Part shown: positions 45,391-54,133 of the stretch, piece after piece
Layout of the letters: every line of letters begins with the position of its first letter
How positions within the stretch are numbered: position 1 is the first letter of the stretch
Source of the DNA: Streptantibioticus parmotrematis
GTDB taxonomy: Bacteria > Actinomycetota > Actinomycetes > Streptomycetales > Streptomycetaceae
DNA length: 64,000 bases
Direction: 5' to 3'
NCBI RefSeq assembly: GCF_019890615.1
Contig: NZ_JAINVZ010000004.1
Coordinates: 413,199-477,198 of the forward strand
Notes under the pieces: model-generated
What the model was told of the DNA's origin: nothing
Databases searched by the model: none
Seen by the model: the letters and a program-made list of their open reading frames with translations, nothing else
Translations under genes and position numbers: made by a program

Positions 45391-46374
45391 ATGGACACGA
45401 CTCCAACGGACTCCCTCGCCCCTCCCGCCCCCGCTGGGAAGACCGTCACCCGTGCCGGTGACCGCGTCTTCCTGGGCCTGTCGCGTGGTTCCGGCATCCT
45501 GCTGCTGGTGATCATGGCCGCGATCGCCGTCTTCCTGACGGTGCGCACGATCTCGGCGGTCAGCCAGGACCACGGCAACTTCCTGACCACGTTCGAGTGG
45601 AACGCGGACAACACGCCGCCGGTCTTCGGCATCGCCGTGCTGGCCTACGGCACCGTGGTCAGCTCGGTGATCGCGATGGTGATCGCGCTGCCGGTGTCGA
45701 TCGGCATCGCGCTGTTCATCTCGCACTACGCGCCGCGCAGGGTCGCCTCCCCGCTGGCCTACGTCGTCGACCTGCTCGCCGCCGTGCCCAGCATCGTCTA
45801 CGGCCTGTGGGGCGCCCTCTACCTCGTCCCGCACATGCAGGGCCTGACCGCGTGGCTCGACCAGTACCTGGGCTGGACGGTGGTCTTCAAGCAGTCCGCC
45901 CCCGGCACCGCGGCCCGCTCGCTGTTCACCGTGGGCATCCTGCTCGCCATCATGATCATCCCGATCATCACCAACGTCAGCCGCGAGGTCTTCCGCCAGG
46001 TGCCGCGGGCCCACGAGGAGGCCGCGCTGGCGCTGGGCGCCACCCGCTGGGAGGTGGTCCGGATGTCGGTGCTGCCGTTCGCCCGCTCCGGCATCGTCTC
46101 CGCCTCGATGCTGGGCCTGGGCCGCGCGCTGGGCGAGACGATGGCGGTCGCCACCGTGCTGTCGTCCTCGCCGGTGCTGACCGCGCACATCCTGGACCCG
46201 GCGGGCGGAACGTTCGCACAGAACATCGCCTCGCACTTCGGTGAGGCCACCGACTTCGGCCGGGACGCGCTGATCGCCTCCGGCCTGGTGCTCTTCGTGA
46301 TCACCCTGCTGGTCAACGGCGCCGCCCGGATGATCATCGCCCGCCGCAAGGAGTACTCGGGAGCCGCAGCATGA
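45391..46374 (+). CDS. pstC: Phosphate ABC transporter permease PstC
   Basis: Membrane permease of 327 residues with six predicted helices. Key segments are GSGILLLVIMAAIAVFLTV (TM1), the ABC-contact loop EEAALALGATRWEVVRMSVL and LGRALGETMAVATVL. It forms the channel with PstA. The ATG at 45391 is 105 bp after pstS; the interval includes a GC-rich stretch that could act as an attenuating stem. The stop overlaps the pstA start by 4 bp (ATGA at 46371-46374). Confidence 0.95.
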   Translation: MDTTPTDSLAPPAPAGKTVTRAGDRVFLGLSRGSGILLLVIMAAIAVFLTVRTISAVSQDHGNFLTTFEWNADNTPPVFGIAVLAYGTVVSSVIAMVIALPVSIGIALFISHYAPRRVASPLAYVVDLLAAVPSIVYGLWGALYLVPHMQGLTAWLDQYLGWTVVFKQSAPGTAARSLFTVGILLAIMIIPIITNVSREVFRQVPRAHEEAALALGATRWEVVRMSVLPFARSGIVSASMLGLGRALGETMAVATVLSSSPVLTAHILDPAGGTFAQNIASHFGEATDFGRDALIASGLVLFVITLLVNGAARMIIARRKEYSGAAA

Positions 46375-47441
46375 GCGCCGTCGTCCAGGACCAGCCCAGG
46401 TCCGACCTGCGCCCGCCGCTCGCCCACCGCAGGCTGCCGCGCTGGGCCCCGGCCGCCGTGGCGGTCGCCGCCGTCGCGGTCGCCTGTGGCATCGGAGCCG
46501 GAGCCGGCCTCTCCAGCCACCTCCAGTGGGGCCTGATAGCCCTGATCCTCTTCGTCGTCGGCACCTACGCCCTCACCTCGCTGGTCGAGGGCCGCCGGCA
46601 GGCGAAGGACCGGGTCGCCACCAGCCTGGTGTGGGCCTGCTTCATCCTGGCCGTCGTCCCGCTGTACTCGCTGATCGAGACCACGGTCGCCAAGGGCGTG
46701 AAGGTCCTCGACGGCAACTTCCTGACCCACTCCATGGGCGGTGTGATCACCACCGGCCCGGGCGGCGGCGTCTACCACGCGATCATCGGCACCCTGGAGC
46801 AGGTCGGGCTGGCCTCCCTGATGGCCGTGCCGATCGGCCTGTTCACCGCGATCTACCTGGTCGAGTACGGCCGCGGGAGGCTCGCGAAGGCGGTCACCTT
46901 CTTCGTGGACGTGATGACCGGCATCCCGTCGATCGTCGCGGGCCTGTTCATCCTCGCCTTCTGGATCATCATCCTGGGCTTCGGCTACTCCGGCTTCGCG
47001 GGCTCGCTGGCCCTGGCGATCCTGATGATGCCGGTGGTCGTGCGCTCCACCGAGGAGATGCTCAAGCTCGTCCCCAACGAGCTGCGCGAGGCCTCGCTGG
47101 CACTGGGCGTGCCGAAGTGGCGCACCATCCTCAAGGTCGTGCTGCCCACGTCGGTCGGCGGCATCCTGACCGGCGTGATGCTGGCGGTCGCCCGCATCGC
47201 CGGTGAGACCGCGCCCGTCCTGCTGCTGGTCTTCGGCAACCAGCTGATCAACAACAACCCGTTCAGCGGCGCCCAGTCCTCGCTGCCGTACTACGTCTAC
47301 GAGCAGTACGCCAACGGCAACGACGCCTCCTACGACCGTGCCTGGGCGGCGGCGCTCGTGCTGATCGCGTTCGTGATGATCCTCAACCTGCTGGCCCGCG
47401 GCCTCGCCCGCTGGAAGGCCCCGAAGACCTCAGGCCGCTGA
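46371..47441 (+). CDS. pstA: Phosphate ABC transporter permease PstA
   Basis: Second channel subunit, 356 residues, about 60-70 longer at the N-terminus than E. coli PstA. Two extra hydrophobic stretches ([20 protein letters not shown] and [20 protein letters not shown]) precede the conserved core. The core contains [30 protein letters not shown] and the coupling loop [20 protein letters not shown]. Translation is coupled to pstC by a 4-bp overlap. Confidence 0.95.
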   Translation: MSAVVQDQPRSDLRPPLAHRRLPRWAPAAVAVAAVAVACGIGAGAGLSSHLQWGLIALILFVVGTYALTSLVEGRRQAKDRVATSLVWACFILAVVPLYSLIETTVAKGVKVLDGNFLTHSMGGVITTGPGGGVYHAIIGTLEQVGLASLMAVPIGLFTAIYLVEYGRGRLAKAVTFFVDVMTGIPSIVAGLFILAFWIIILGFGYSGFAGSLALAILMMPVVVRSTEEMLKLVPNELREASLALGVPKWRTILKVVLPTSVGGILTGVMLAVARIAGETAPVLLLVFGNQLINNNPFSGAQSSLPYYVYEQYANGNDASYDRAWAAALVLIAFVMILNLLARGLARWKAPKTSGR

Positions 47442-47514
47442 CCCGGCCACGCCACACACGGCACACGCGGCATACACGGCCTACGCGGCACGAGAAAGAA
47501 GAGTTGGTAATCCC

Positions 47515-48294
47515 ATGGCCAAGCGCATCGACGTCAGCGGCCTGTCCGCCTACTACGGCAACCACCTGGCCATCGAGGACATCTCGATGACCGTCGAGCC
47601 CCGCTCGGTGACGGCCTTCATCGGCCCCTCCGGCTGCGGCAAGTCCACCTTCCTGCGCACCCTCAACCGCATGCACGAGGTCACTCCCGGCGGCCGGGTC
47701 GAGGGCAAGGTGATGCTGGACGAGGAGAACCTCTACGGCGCGGGCGTCGACCCGGTCGCGGTGCGGCGCACCGTCGGCATGGTCTTCCAGCGCCCCAACC
47801 CGTTCCCCACGATGTCGATCTACGACAACGTGGCGGCGGGCCTGCGGCTGAACGGCACGGCCAAGCGCAAGAAGGACCTCGACACGATCGTGGAGCGGTC
47901 CCTGGTCGGCGCGAACCTCTGGAACGAGGTCAAGGACCGCCTCAACAAGCCCGGGGCGGGCCTGTCCGGCGGCCAGCAGCAGCGGCTGTGCATCGCGCGG
48001 GCGATCGCCGTGGAGCCGGACGTCCTGCTCATGGACGAGCCGTGCAGCGCCCTCGACCCGATCTCGACGCTCGCCATCGAGGACCTGATAGGTGAGCTGA
48101 AGGAACGGTTCACGATCGTCATCGTCACGCACAACATGCAGCAGGCGGCCCGGGTGTCGGACCGCACGGCCTTCTTCAACCTGGCCGGCGTCGGCCAGCC
48201 CGGCCGCCTGATCGAGCTCGACGAGACCCAGCGCATCTTCTCCAACCCGTCGGCGCAGGCCACGGAGGACTACATCTCCGGCCGCTTCGGCTGA
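47515..48294 (+). CDS. pstB: Phosphate ABC transporter ATPase PstB
   Basis: Cytosolic ATPase of the importer, 259 residues. Walker A is [16 protein letters not shown], the Q loop lies in VFQRPNPFP, the signature is [16 protein letters not shown], Walker B is [13 protein letters not shown] and the H loop is [14 protein letters not shown]. PstB-specific features such as LRTLNRMHE are present. It is the last gene of the operon, followed by a perfect terminator at 48343-48369. Confidence 0.96.
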   Translation: MAKRIDVSGLSAYYGNHLAIEDISMTVEPRSVTAFIGPSGCGKSTFLRTLNRMHEVTPGGRVEGKVMLDEENLYGAGVDPVAVRRTVGMVFQRPNPFPTMSIYDNVAAGLRLNGTAKRKKDLDTIVERSLVGANLWNEVKDRLNKPGAGLSGGQQQRLCIARAIAVEPDVLLMDEPCSALDPISTLAIEDLIGELKERFTIVIVTHNMQQAARVSDRTAFFNLAGVGQPGRLIELDETQRIFSNPSAQATEDYISGRFG

Positions 48295-48302
48295 CCGAGA
48301 CC

Positions 48303-48340
48303 GCCGTGGCGATGCTGCATGGCGGTGCCACCGCCACGGC
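48303..48340 (+). repeat. Inverted repeat after pstB
   Basis: GCCGTGGCG (48303-48311) pairs with CGCCACGGC (48332-48340), a 9-bp stem just after the pstB stop and before the main terminator. Confidence 0.5.
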
Positions 48341-48342
48341 CA

Positions 48343-48369
48343 GGGCCCGCCCCCTTTGGGGGCGGGCCC
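48343..48369 (+). terminator. Terminator of the pst operon
   Basis: GGGCCCGCCCCC-TTT-GGGGGCGGGCCC, perfect 12-bp arms with a 3-base loop, 49 bp after the pstB stop codon. Confidence 0.85.
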
Positions 48370-48417
48370 GATCGCGTTGTGGAGTGGGGGCAGGGCCCGA
48401 AGGCACACGGGGACAGG

Positions 48418-48530
48418 GGGTCCGGGGGGCGGAGCCCCCGGTAGGGGTCCGGGGGGCGGAGCCCCCGGTAGGGGTCCGGGGGGCGGAGCCCCCGGGGGGG
48501 TGCGGGGCGGAGCCCCGCCCCCCCCGCCCA
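48418..48530. repeat. 27-bp tandem hairpin repeats between pstB and pit
   Basis: Three copies with TCCGG at 48421, 48448 and 48475, each containing GGGGGGCGGAGCCCCC (a self-pairing stem), plus a degenerate GGGGCGGAGCCCCGCC copy at ~48504. This resembles the dispersed GGGGCGGAGCCCC elements common in Streptomyces intergenic DNA. It lies between convergent genes. Confidence 0.85.
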
Positions 48531-48569
48531 CCAACCAACCTGCAGGGCGGGTGGGTGGGCAAACGAACC

Positions 48570-49568
48570 TCAGCCGAACGCGCCCTGAACACACCAGTAA
48601 GCCAGCGCAGCGACCAGCGCAGCAGCCGGCATCGTGATGAACCACCCGAGCACGATGTTCTTGGCGACCCCCCACCGCACCGCCTTCAGTCGCTTCGTCG
48701 CGCCCACGCCCATGATCGCCGACGTGATCACGTGCGTGGTCGAGATCGGCGCCTTGAAGATGTACGACGTGATGTAGAGGATCGACGACGAGGTGACCTC
48801 CGCCGCGAACGCCTGCGGCGGGTCCAGCTGGATGATCTTCCGCCCGAGCGTGCGCATGATGCGCCAGCCGCCCGCGTACGTGCCCAGCGACATCATCAGC
48901 GCGCAGACGAACTTCACCCAGATCGGGATGCCCCCGCCGGTGTCCTTGCCCGCGATGATCAGCGCCAGCACGACCACGCCCATCGCCTTCTGCGCGTCCT
49001 GGAGGCCGTGGCCCAGCGCCATCGACGCCGCCGAGACGGTCTGCGCGGCGCGGAACCCGCGCCGGGTGCGGTGCGGGTTGGTGGTTCTGCGGAACAGCCA
49101 CAGGATGGCCACCATCACCAGGTAGCCCACGATCAGCCCGACGATCGGCGAGATGATCATCGGAAGGATGACCTTGTCGAGCACGCCGTTCCAGTGCACG
49201 GTCGCCGACCCGGCGAGCGCCGCGCCGACCAGGCCGCCCAGCAGCGCGTGGCTGGAGGAGGACGGCAGGCCGAAGTACCAGGTGACCAGGTTCCACACGA
49301 CCGCCCCGATCAGCGCGGCGAACAGCACGCCGAGCCCCCGGTTCCCCGTGGGCGCGTCGATGATGCCGCTGCTGACGGTCTTGGCGACGCCGCTGCCGAT
49401 GAACGCGCCGATGACGTTCATGACCGCGGCCATGGTGAGCGCCACCTTGGGGGTGAGCGCCCGGGTGGAGACCGAGGTCGCGATGGCGTTCGCGGAGTCG
49501 TGGAAGCCGTTGGTGTACGTGAAGCCGAGCGCGACGCCGATGACGACGACGAGTGCGAAGGTGTCCAC
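48570..49568 (-). CDS. pit: Low-affinity inorganic phosphate transporter Pit
   Basis: Secondary phosphate symporter (metal-phosphate/H+) of 332 residues with ~9-10 helices. The duplicated PHO4-family signature is GFTYTNGFHDSANAIATSVS near the N-terminus and GLQDAQKAMGVVVLALI with ISTTHVITSAIMGVG in the second half. The GTG at 49568 is 5 bp after the DUF47 stop, so the two genes form an operon. It faces pstB tail to tail; Pit serves when phosphate is ample and Pst when it is scarce. Confidence 0.94.
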   Translation of the reverse strand: MDTFALVVVIGVALGFTYTNGFHDSANAIATSVSTRALTPKVALTMAAVMNVIGAFIGSGVAKTVSSGIIDAPTGNRGLGVLFAALIGAVVWNLVTWYFGLPSSSSHALLGGLVGAALAGSATVHWNGVLDKVILPMIISPIVGLIVGYLVMVAILWLFRRTTNPHRTRRGFRAAQTVSAASMALGHGLQDAQKAMGVVVLALIIAGKDTGGGIPIWVKFVCALMMSLGTYAGGWRIMRTLGRKIIQLDPPQAFAAEVTSSSILYITSYIFKAPISTTHVITSAIMGVGATKRLKAVRWGVAKNIVLGWFITMPAAALVAALAYWCVQGAFG

Positions 49569-49573
49569 CTGGG

Positions 49574-50194
49574 TCAGGACTCCTTGACCGCGATGGTCTC
49601 CACCGTGTTGGCCACGTGCTCGAAGGCGTCCGCCGCCTCTTCGAGGACGTCCACGATCTGCTTGAGCTTGAGCACGTCCATGGCCTCGTACTTGCCGTTG
49701 AACAGGTGCGCCAGCAGCTTGCGGTGGATCTGGTCGGCCTGGTTCTCCAGGCGGTTGACCTCGATCCAGTACTCGGTGAGGTTGCGCATCGTGCGCAGGT
49801 TGGGCATCGCCTCCGCGGTCAGCTCCGCGGCCCGCGCCAGGACCTCGATCTGCTGCTCGACACCCTTGGGCAGCTCCTCGATCTGGTAGAGGACGACCAG
49901 GTCGACGGCCTCCTCCATGTAGTCCATGATGTCGTCGAGCGACCCGGCGAGCGCGTAGATGTCCTCGCGGTCGAACGGCGTGATGAACGACGAGTTGAGC
50001 TGGTGGAAGATCGCGTGCGTCGCGTCGTCACCCGCGTGCTCGGCGGCACGCATGCGGTCGGCGATCTCGGCCCGCGCGGAGGTGTCGGCCCCGAGCAGTT
50101 CCATCAGGAGCTTCGAGCCGGTGACGATGTTGTCCGCTGACGCGGCGAACATGTCGTAGAAGCTCGTCTCCCGGGGGGTCAGACGAAGGCGCAC
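49574..50194 (-). CDS. DUF47 PhoU-like accessory protein of Pit
   Basis: Helical protein of 206 residues of the DUF47/TIGR00153 family, a PhoU relative usually encoded just upstream of pit. It starts RLRLTPRETSFYDMFAASAD and contains acidic E/DxxxD-type repeats such as ADRMRAAEHAGDDATHAIFH and FDREDIYALAGSLDDIMDYM, which bind metal clusters in PhoU. The GTG at 50194 follows AGAGGA. It probably modulates Pit activity or stability at the membrane. The possible promoter is -10 TAGCAT at 50237-50232 with TTCGCC 18 bp upstream. Confidence 0.9.
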   Translation of the reverse strand: MRLRLTPRETSFYDMFAASADNIVTGSKLLMELLGADTSARAEIADRMRAAEHAGDDATHAIFHQLNSSFITPFDREDIYALAGSLDDIMDYMEEAVDLVVLYQIEELPKGVEQQIEVLARAAELTAEAMPNLRTMRNLTEYWIEVNRLENQADQIHRKLLAHLFNGKYEAMDVLKLKQIVDVLEEAADAFEHVANTVETIAVKES

Positions 50195-50231
50195 TGGGAG
50201 TCCTCTGGGTGCTTTGGGGGCGGTCCCGACG

Positions 50232-50261
50232 ATGCTAGGCGCATCACCGTGCCAGGGCGAA
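50232..50261 (-). promoter_or_regulatory. Putative promoter of the DUF47-pit operon
   Basis: -35 TTCGCC (50256-50261) and -10 TAGCAT (50232-50237) on the minus strand, 18-bp spacer, 38 bases before the GTG at 50194. A single GTTCACC close by is not enough to call a PHO box. Confidence 0.45.
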
Positions 50262-50340
50262 CCGGCGTTCACCAGTGTCGCCCATAGGGCAGAGTGCTCC
50301 ATACAGGTGGGGGGTCGAACCTGGGACCGATTCGGTACCA

Positions 50341-50359
50341 TATACCCGTAGGGGGTATA
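50341..50359 (+). promoter_or_regulatory. CsoR operator
   Basis: TATACCC-GTAGG-GGGTATA, perfect 7-bp arms with a 5-bp centre, matching the known CsoR site type (ATACCC...GGGTAT). It lies 48 bp before the csoR start codon. Confidence 0.85.
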
Positions 50360-50406
50360 ACGGGCATGGGATGCGACGGGGCATACGACGGGGCACGGAG
50401 GGCGTC

Positions 50407-50778
50407 ATGACGCACGGGGAGACGACGGCGCAGGACGGGCCGGACGCCGCGGCGGCGCAGGACACCCGGCACGCCGCCACCGGATCCCCGGCCGGCCCTC
50501 ACGGCTACAGCGGCCGCAAGGACCAGCACCTCAAGCGGCTGCGCCGGATCGAGGGCCAGGTCCGCGGGCTGCAACGGATGGTCGAGGAGGACGTCTACTG
50601 CATCGACATCCTCACCCAGGTCTCCGCGGGCACCAAGGCGCTCCAGGCCTTCGCGCTGCAACTGCTGGAGGAGCACCTGGGGCACTGCGTCGCGGACGCC
50701 GCGGCCAAGGGCGGCCCCGAGGCGGACGCCAAGGTCGCCGAGGCCACCGCCGCCATCGCCCGCCTGCTGCGCGCCTGA
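50407..50778 (+). CDS. csoR: Copper-sensing repressor CsoR
   Basis: CsoR/RcnR-family repressor of 123 residues. The Cu(I) ligands are Cys65 (EDVYCIDIL), His90 and Cys94 (LLEEHLGHCVADA), the canonical C-H-C set. The helical core starts at DQHLKRLRRIEGQVRGLQRM. A ~37-residue disordered N-terminus precedes it. The ATG at 50407 follows GGAGGG. A textbook operator lies just upstream, so it autoregulates. No copper ATPase or chaperone gene is adjacent, so its other targets lie elsewhere. Confidence 0.95.
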   Translation: MTHGETTAQDGPDAAAAQDTRHAATGSPAGPHGYSGRKDQHLKRLRRIEGQVRGLQRMVEEDVYCIDILTQVSAGTKALQAFALQLLEEHLGHCVADAAAKGGPEADAKVAEATAAIARLLRA

Positions 50779-50830
50779 CCGCTCACGCGCGCCTGACCTC
50801 CGCACGCTTGACCGCCGTCCGCCTGACCGT
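50771..50830 (+). repeat. Repeat at the csoR stop codon
   Basis: GCGCCTGACC at 50771 (containing the TGA stop) and 50789 (18 bp later), then degraded copies near 50804 and 50819. Confidence 0.75.
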
Positions 50831-50856
50831 ACGCGCGCGAGCCCGCCGACGCGCGG

Positions 50857-51045
50857 CTACCGGAACCAGCACGGCTCGGGCGGTTCCGCCCGGCCGACCT
50901 CCAGCACCTCGTCGATGCGGGCGAAGCTCAGCCGTCCCTCACCGACCGCCGACGCCGCGATCATCAGCTCGCCGCACCACTCGATCTCGGCGAGGGCCAC
51001 GCGGTCCTGATGCTCCGCCACCTGCGATCCGGGCGACGACGCCAC
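50857..51045 (-). CDS. Small conserved hypothetical protein
   Basis: A GTG at 51045 behind GAGGAGG opens a frame of 62 residues: MASSPGSQVAEHQDRVALAE, then IEWCGELMIAASAVGEGRLS and EPPEPCWFR at the end. Two Cys residues and an acidic helix are visible; there is no membrane segment. I do not recognise a function. The codon bias is normal for the genome. It lies between csoR (convergent) and the small CxCGW protein (divergent). Confidence 0.65.
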   Translation of the reverse strand: MASSPGSQVAEHQDRVALAEIEWCGELMIAASAVGEGRLSFARIDEVLEVGRAEPPEPCWFR

Positions 51046-51187
51046 GTGCACCACCTCCTCGTCCAGGAAAGGTCCGGGGACTCGACGGAAACCGGGTCTC
51101 CAGCCTAGGGAGCGGGCCGCCCCGGGCGCATGGCACGTACGGGCCATTTCGCCCGGCCCTCCCGGCATCCGCGGGGCGCCGGAAGGG

Positions 51188-51193
51188 TAGCGT
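51188..51193 (+). promoter_or_regulatory. Putative -10 of the CxCGW small protein gene
   Basis: TAGCGT, 6 bases before the GTG at 51200. Confidence 0.4.
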
Positions 51194-51199
51194 GGAGGT

Positions 51200-51379
51200 G
51201 TGCTCCCCCCGCAGGCACGTTCCGCCGAGACGCCCACCCATCGCACCCACACCGCCGAGCGCGGCTCCTTCGCGTACGCCCGGTGCACCTGTGGCTGGTC
51301 GGGCCCGGCCCGCAGAGCCCGCGACCGCGCCCGGCAGGACGCCGACGAGCACCAGGCGCCGCAGCCCGCCGCCCGCTGA
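51200..51379 (+). CDS. Small protein with CTCGW motif
   Basis: A GTG at 51200 opens a frame of 59 residues, MLPPQARSAETPTHRTHTAE, then RGSFAYARCTCGWSGPARRA and a charged C-terminal part DRARQDADEHQAPQ. The CxCGWxGP motif followed by an Arg/Asp-rich helix recurs in short streptomycete proteins and could bind a metal ion, but no function is known to me. TAGCGT lies 6 bases upstream of the GTG, which supports this start as leaderless. Confidence 0.6.
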   Translation: MLPPQARSAETPTHRTHTAERGSFAYARCTCGWSGPARRARDRARQDADEHQAPQPAAR

Positions 51380-51420
51380 CACCCCGGCGGCCCGCCCGCC
51401 CGCACGGCCTGCCCGTACGC

Positions 51421-51426
51421 GAGACT
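51421..51426 (+). promoter_or_regulatory. Putative weak -10 of the PfkB gene
   Basis: GAGACT, 7 bases before the ATG at 51434; only A2 and T6 match the consensus. Confidence 0.3.
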
Positions 51427-51433
51427 GCGGGGC

Positions 51434-52357
51434 ATGGCGAAGATCGTGGTGGCCGGTGAGGCGTTGATCGACCTGGTCCCGCGCGGCCCGGGCGCGCTCG
51501 CGCCGCTCGACCCGAGGCGCGGCGGCGGCCCGTACAACACGGCGGTCGCCCTGGGCCGCCTCGGCACGCCGGTCGCCTTCCTGTCCCGGATCTCCCTCGA
51601 CCCGTACGGCGAGGCGCTGTTGGACGGGCTGCGCGAGGCGGGCGTGGCCACCTCGCTGGTCGCGCGCGGCCCGGAACCGACGACGCTGGCGGCCGCCACG
51701 CTCGACGCGTCGGGCTCGGCCTCGTACACCTTCTACGCGCAGGGTACCGCCGACCGGCTCTTCGAGACGCCTCGCGAACTGCCCCGGGACTTGCGGGCGA
51801 TCGCGTTCGGCACCTGCTCGCTGGCGCTGGAACCGGGTGCGAGCGCGTACGAGGAGGTGCTGCGCGCGGCGGCGGCCCGCGGCGTGCTGACCGCGCTCGA
51901 CCCCAACATCCGGGCCGCCCTGATCCCGGACGCCGCCGCCCACCGGCGCCGCTTCGCGGCCTGGCTGCCGCACGTCGGCCTGCTGAAGCTGTCGGCGGAC
52001 GACGCGGGATGGCTGACCGGCGGCGATCCCGCCGAGGCGTGCGAGGAGTGGCTGACGCGCGGCCCGGCGGCGGTCGTGCTCACCGACGGCCCCCGCGGGC
52101 TGACCGCGTTCACCCGGCACGGCCGCGTGCGCGCCGACGCCGTCGCCGGGCCGGTCGCCGACACGATCGGCGCCGGGGACACGGTCAACGCCGCCCTGCT
52201 GCACTGGCTCGCCACCCGCGACGCGCTCGCCCCGGAGGCGGTGGCCGCGCTGGAGCAGGACGCGTGGCGCGCGGCGCTGGAGTTCGCCGCCCGCGCCGCC
52301 GCCCTCACCTGCTCCCGCCCCGGCGCCGACCCGCCCTACGCGAGCGAACTGGCCTGA
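51434..52357 (+). CDS. PfkB-family carbohydrate kinase
   Basis: Ribokinase-fold sugar kinase of 307 residues, closest to fructokinases. The N-terminal signature is VVAGEALIDLVPRGPG with GGGPYNTAVALGRLG. The C-terminal PfkB signature TIGAGDTVNAALLHWL contains the catalytic Asp in GAGD, and the ATP loop includes VVLTDGPRG. The sugar is unknown. The ATG at 51434 has GAGACT 7 bases upstream (a weak -10). There is no sugar transporter next to it. Confidence 0.9.
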   Translation: MAKIVVAGEALIDLVPRGPGALAPLDPRRGGGPYNTAVALGRLGTPVAFLSRISLDPYGEALLDGLREAGVATSLVARGPEPTTLAAATLDASGSASYTFYAQGTADRLFETPRELPRDLRAIAFGTCSLALEPGASAYEEVLRAAAARGVLTALDPNIRAALIPDAAAHRRRFAAWLPHVGLLKLSADDAGWLTGGDPAEACEEWLTRGPAAVVLTDGPRGLTAFTRHGRVRADAVAGPVADTIGAGDTVNAALLHWLATRDALAPEAVAALEQDAWRAALEFAARAAALTCSRPGADPPYASELA

Positions 52358-52548
52358 GCCAGGCGCAAACCGGCCAACTCTCCGCACTTCAGGACACATA
52401 AGCCCGAACACCTCCGAACGCCCCCGCACCGCACCGCGCTTGGGGGCGTACGCCCGCGCGCCGAAGCGGGCGCGAAGGAACCGCCACCCCGCCCCCGCGC
52501 ATCTCCCATCGTGCACGCATTCGAACCACCACTCGTTGGAGACGCGCC

Positions 52549-54108
52549 ATGGCCGACCGCCGGACCGTACTGCGCAGCGGCGCCGCCCTGACGGCCGGAG
52601 GGCTGCTGTCCGCCTGCGGCGGCCGCGGCGCCTCGACCGCCACCGCCGCCGCCACCCTGCCCGCGCAACGCACCGCCACGACCTCCGGCGCGACCTCCGG
52701 CGCCGCCGCGCCCGCCGACTGGACCGCGCTCGCCCGCGGGCTGCACGGCACCCTGGTCCGCCCCGGCGACGCGGACTACGACACCGGCCGCAAGCTGTAC
52801 AACACCCGCTACGACGGCCAGCGCCCGGCCGGGATCGCCTACGTGACCGGCGCCCCCGACGTCGCCGAGTGCCTGGCCTTCGCCCGCCGTGCCAAGGTCC
52901 CGGTCTCCATACGCAACGGGGGCCACTCCTACGCCGGCTGGTCCTCCGGCAACGGCCGCCTCGTCATCGACGTCTCGAAGATGGCCGGGATCAGCGTCTC
53001 CTCCGGCGCCGCCACCGTCGGCGCGGGCGCCAAGCTCATCGACGTCTACAACACCCTGGGCGCGCGCGGCGTGACGATACCCGCCGGCTCCTGCCCGACC
53101 GTCGGCGTCTCCGGGCTCACCCTCGGCGGCGGCCACGGCGTCGCCGCCCGCGCCTACGGCCTGACCTGCGACAACCTCACCTCCGCCACCCTGGTCACCG
53201 CGGACGGGCGCACCCTGCGGGCGGACGCGCACACCAACACCGACCTGTTCTGGGCGCTGCGCGGCGCGGGCAACGGCCAGTTCGGCGTGGTCACCCAGCT
53301 CTCCTACCGCACCCACCCGGCCCCGGCCTGCGTCACCGGCTACCTGACCTGGCCCTGGGCCAAGGCGGCGCAGGCGATCGCGGCCTGGCAGGAGTGGGGC
53401 CCGGGACTGCCCGACGAGATCTGGTCGTCGCTGCACCTGGACTGCGCGCCCGGCGGCTCGCCGACCCTGTCGCTCGCCGCGTTCTCCCTCGGCTCCTACG
53501 GCGACCTGCAGAACGCCGTCGACCGGCTCGCCGACCGCGTCGGCCCCGCCTCCAGCGTCTCGCTGCGCCGCCACGCCTACCTCGACGCGATGAACGCCTA
53601 CGCGGGCTGCACCGACCGCACCCCGTCCCAGTGCCACCTGCCCGGCCCGACCCCGGGCCGGACCGCCAACGGGCAGCTGGGCCGCGAGACCTACACCGCC
53701 CGCTCCGACTTCTACGACCGCTCGCTGAGCTCCGCCGGAGCCGCCGCGCTGGTCGCCCAGGTCGCGGCGCTGCGCTCGCGGCGCGGCGGCGGCGCCGGCT
53801 CGGTGGCGCTCACCGCGCTGGGCGGGGCGGTCAACCGGGTGCCGGTCGGCTCGACCGCGTTCGTGCACCGCACCTCGCGGTTCCTGGCGCAGTACATCGC
53901 CTCCGACGCGCTGAGCGGCACCGGCTGGCTGAACGGGCTGTGGACCGCGATGCGGCCGTACGCGTCGGGCGCCGCGTACCAGAACTACACCGACCCGGCG
54001 CTGACCAACTGGCGCCAGGCGTACTACGGCCCGGCCGCCGCCCGGCTGACCGCGCTCAAGCGGCAGTACGACCCGAGCCGCGTCTTCGACTTCCCGCAGG
54101 CGCTCTGA
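52549..54108 (+). CDS. Exported FAD-linked oxidase (BBE-like)
   Basis: Berberine-bridge-enzyme-type flavoprotein of 519 residues. The N-terminus RRTVLRSGAALTAGGLLSAC combines a twin-arginine motif with a lipobox (LLSAC), so it is probably a folded, Tat-exported lipoprotein. The FAD domain has RNGGHSYAGWSSG, where His is the 8-alpha flavin attachment site, and GVSGLTLGGGHGVAARAYGL. The Cys in GSCPTVG is not the usual 6-S-cysteinyl position. The BBE C-terminal segment YYGPAAARLTALKRQYDPSR ends the protein. It oxidises an unknown alcohol or sugar outside the cell. The ATG at 52549 follows TTGGAG. Confidence 0.9.
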   Translation: MADRRTVLRSGAALTAGGLLSACGGRGASTATAAATLPAQRTATTSGATSGAAAPADWTALARGLHGTLVRPGDADYDTGRKLYNTRYDGQRPAGIAYVTGAPDVAECLAFARRAKVPVSIRNGGHSYAGWSSGNGRLVIDVSKMAGISVSSGAATVGAGAKLIDVYNTLGARGVTIPAGSCPTVGVSGLTLGGGHGVAARAYGLTCDNLTSATLVTADGRTLRADAHTNTDLFWALRGAGNGQFGVVTQLSYRTHPAPACVTGYLTWPWAKAAQAIAAWQEWGPGLPDEIWSSLHLDCAPGGSPTLSLAAFSLGSYGDLQNAVDRLADRVGPASSVSLRRHAYLDAMNAYAGCTDRTPSQCHLPGPTPGRTANGQLGRETYTARSDFYDRSLSSAGAAALVAQVAALRSRRGGGAGSVALTALGGAVNRVPVGSTAFVHRTSRFLAQYIASDALSGTGWLNGLWTAMRPYASGAAYQNYTDPALTNWRQAYYGPAAARLTALKRQYDPSRVFDFPQAL

Positions 54109-54126
54109 CGCGCCGGGCCCGGCGCG
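54109..54126. terminator. Palindrome between convergent genes
   Basis: CGCGCCGGGCCCGGCGCG is perfectly self-complementary and lies between the two stop codons (54108 and 54134). It probably terminates transcription from both sides. Confidence 0.6.
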
Positions 54127-54133
54127 GTGGCCG

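Noticed and set aside
50262..50275. Single GTTCACC near the DUF47-pit promoter as a PHO box
   Set aside because: A lone unit without an 11-bp partner is not enough.
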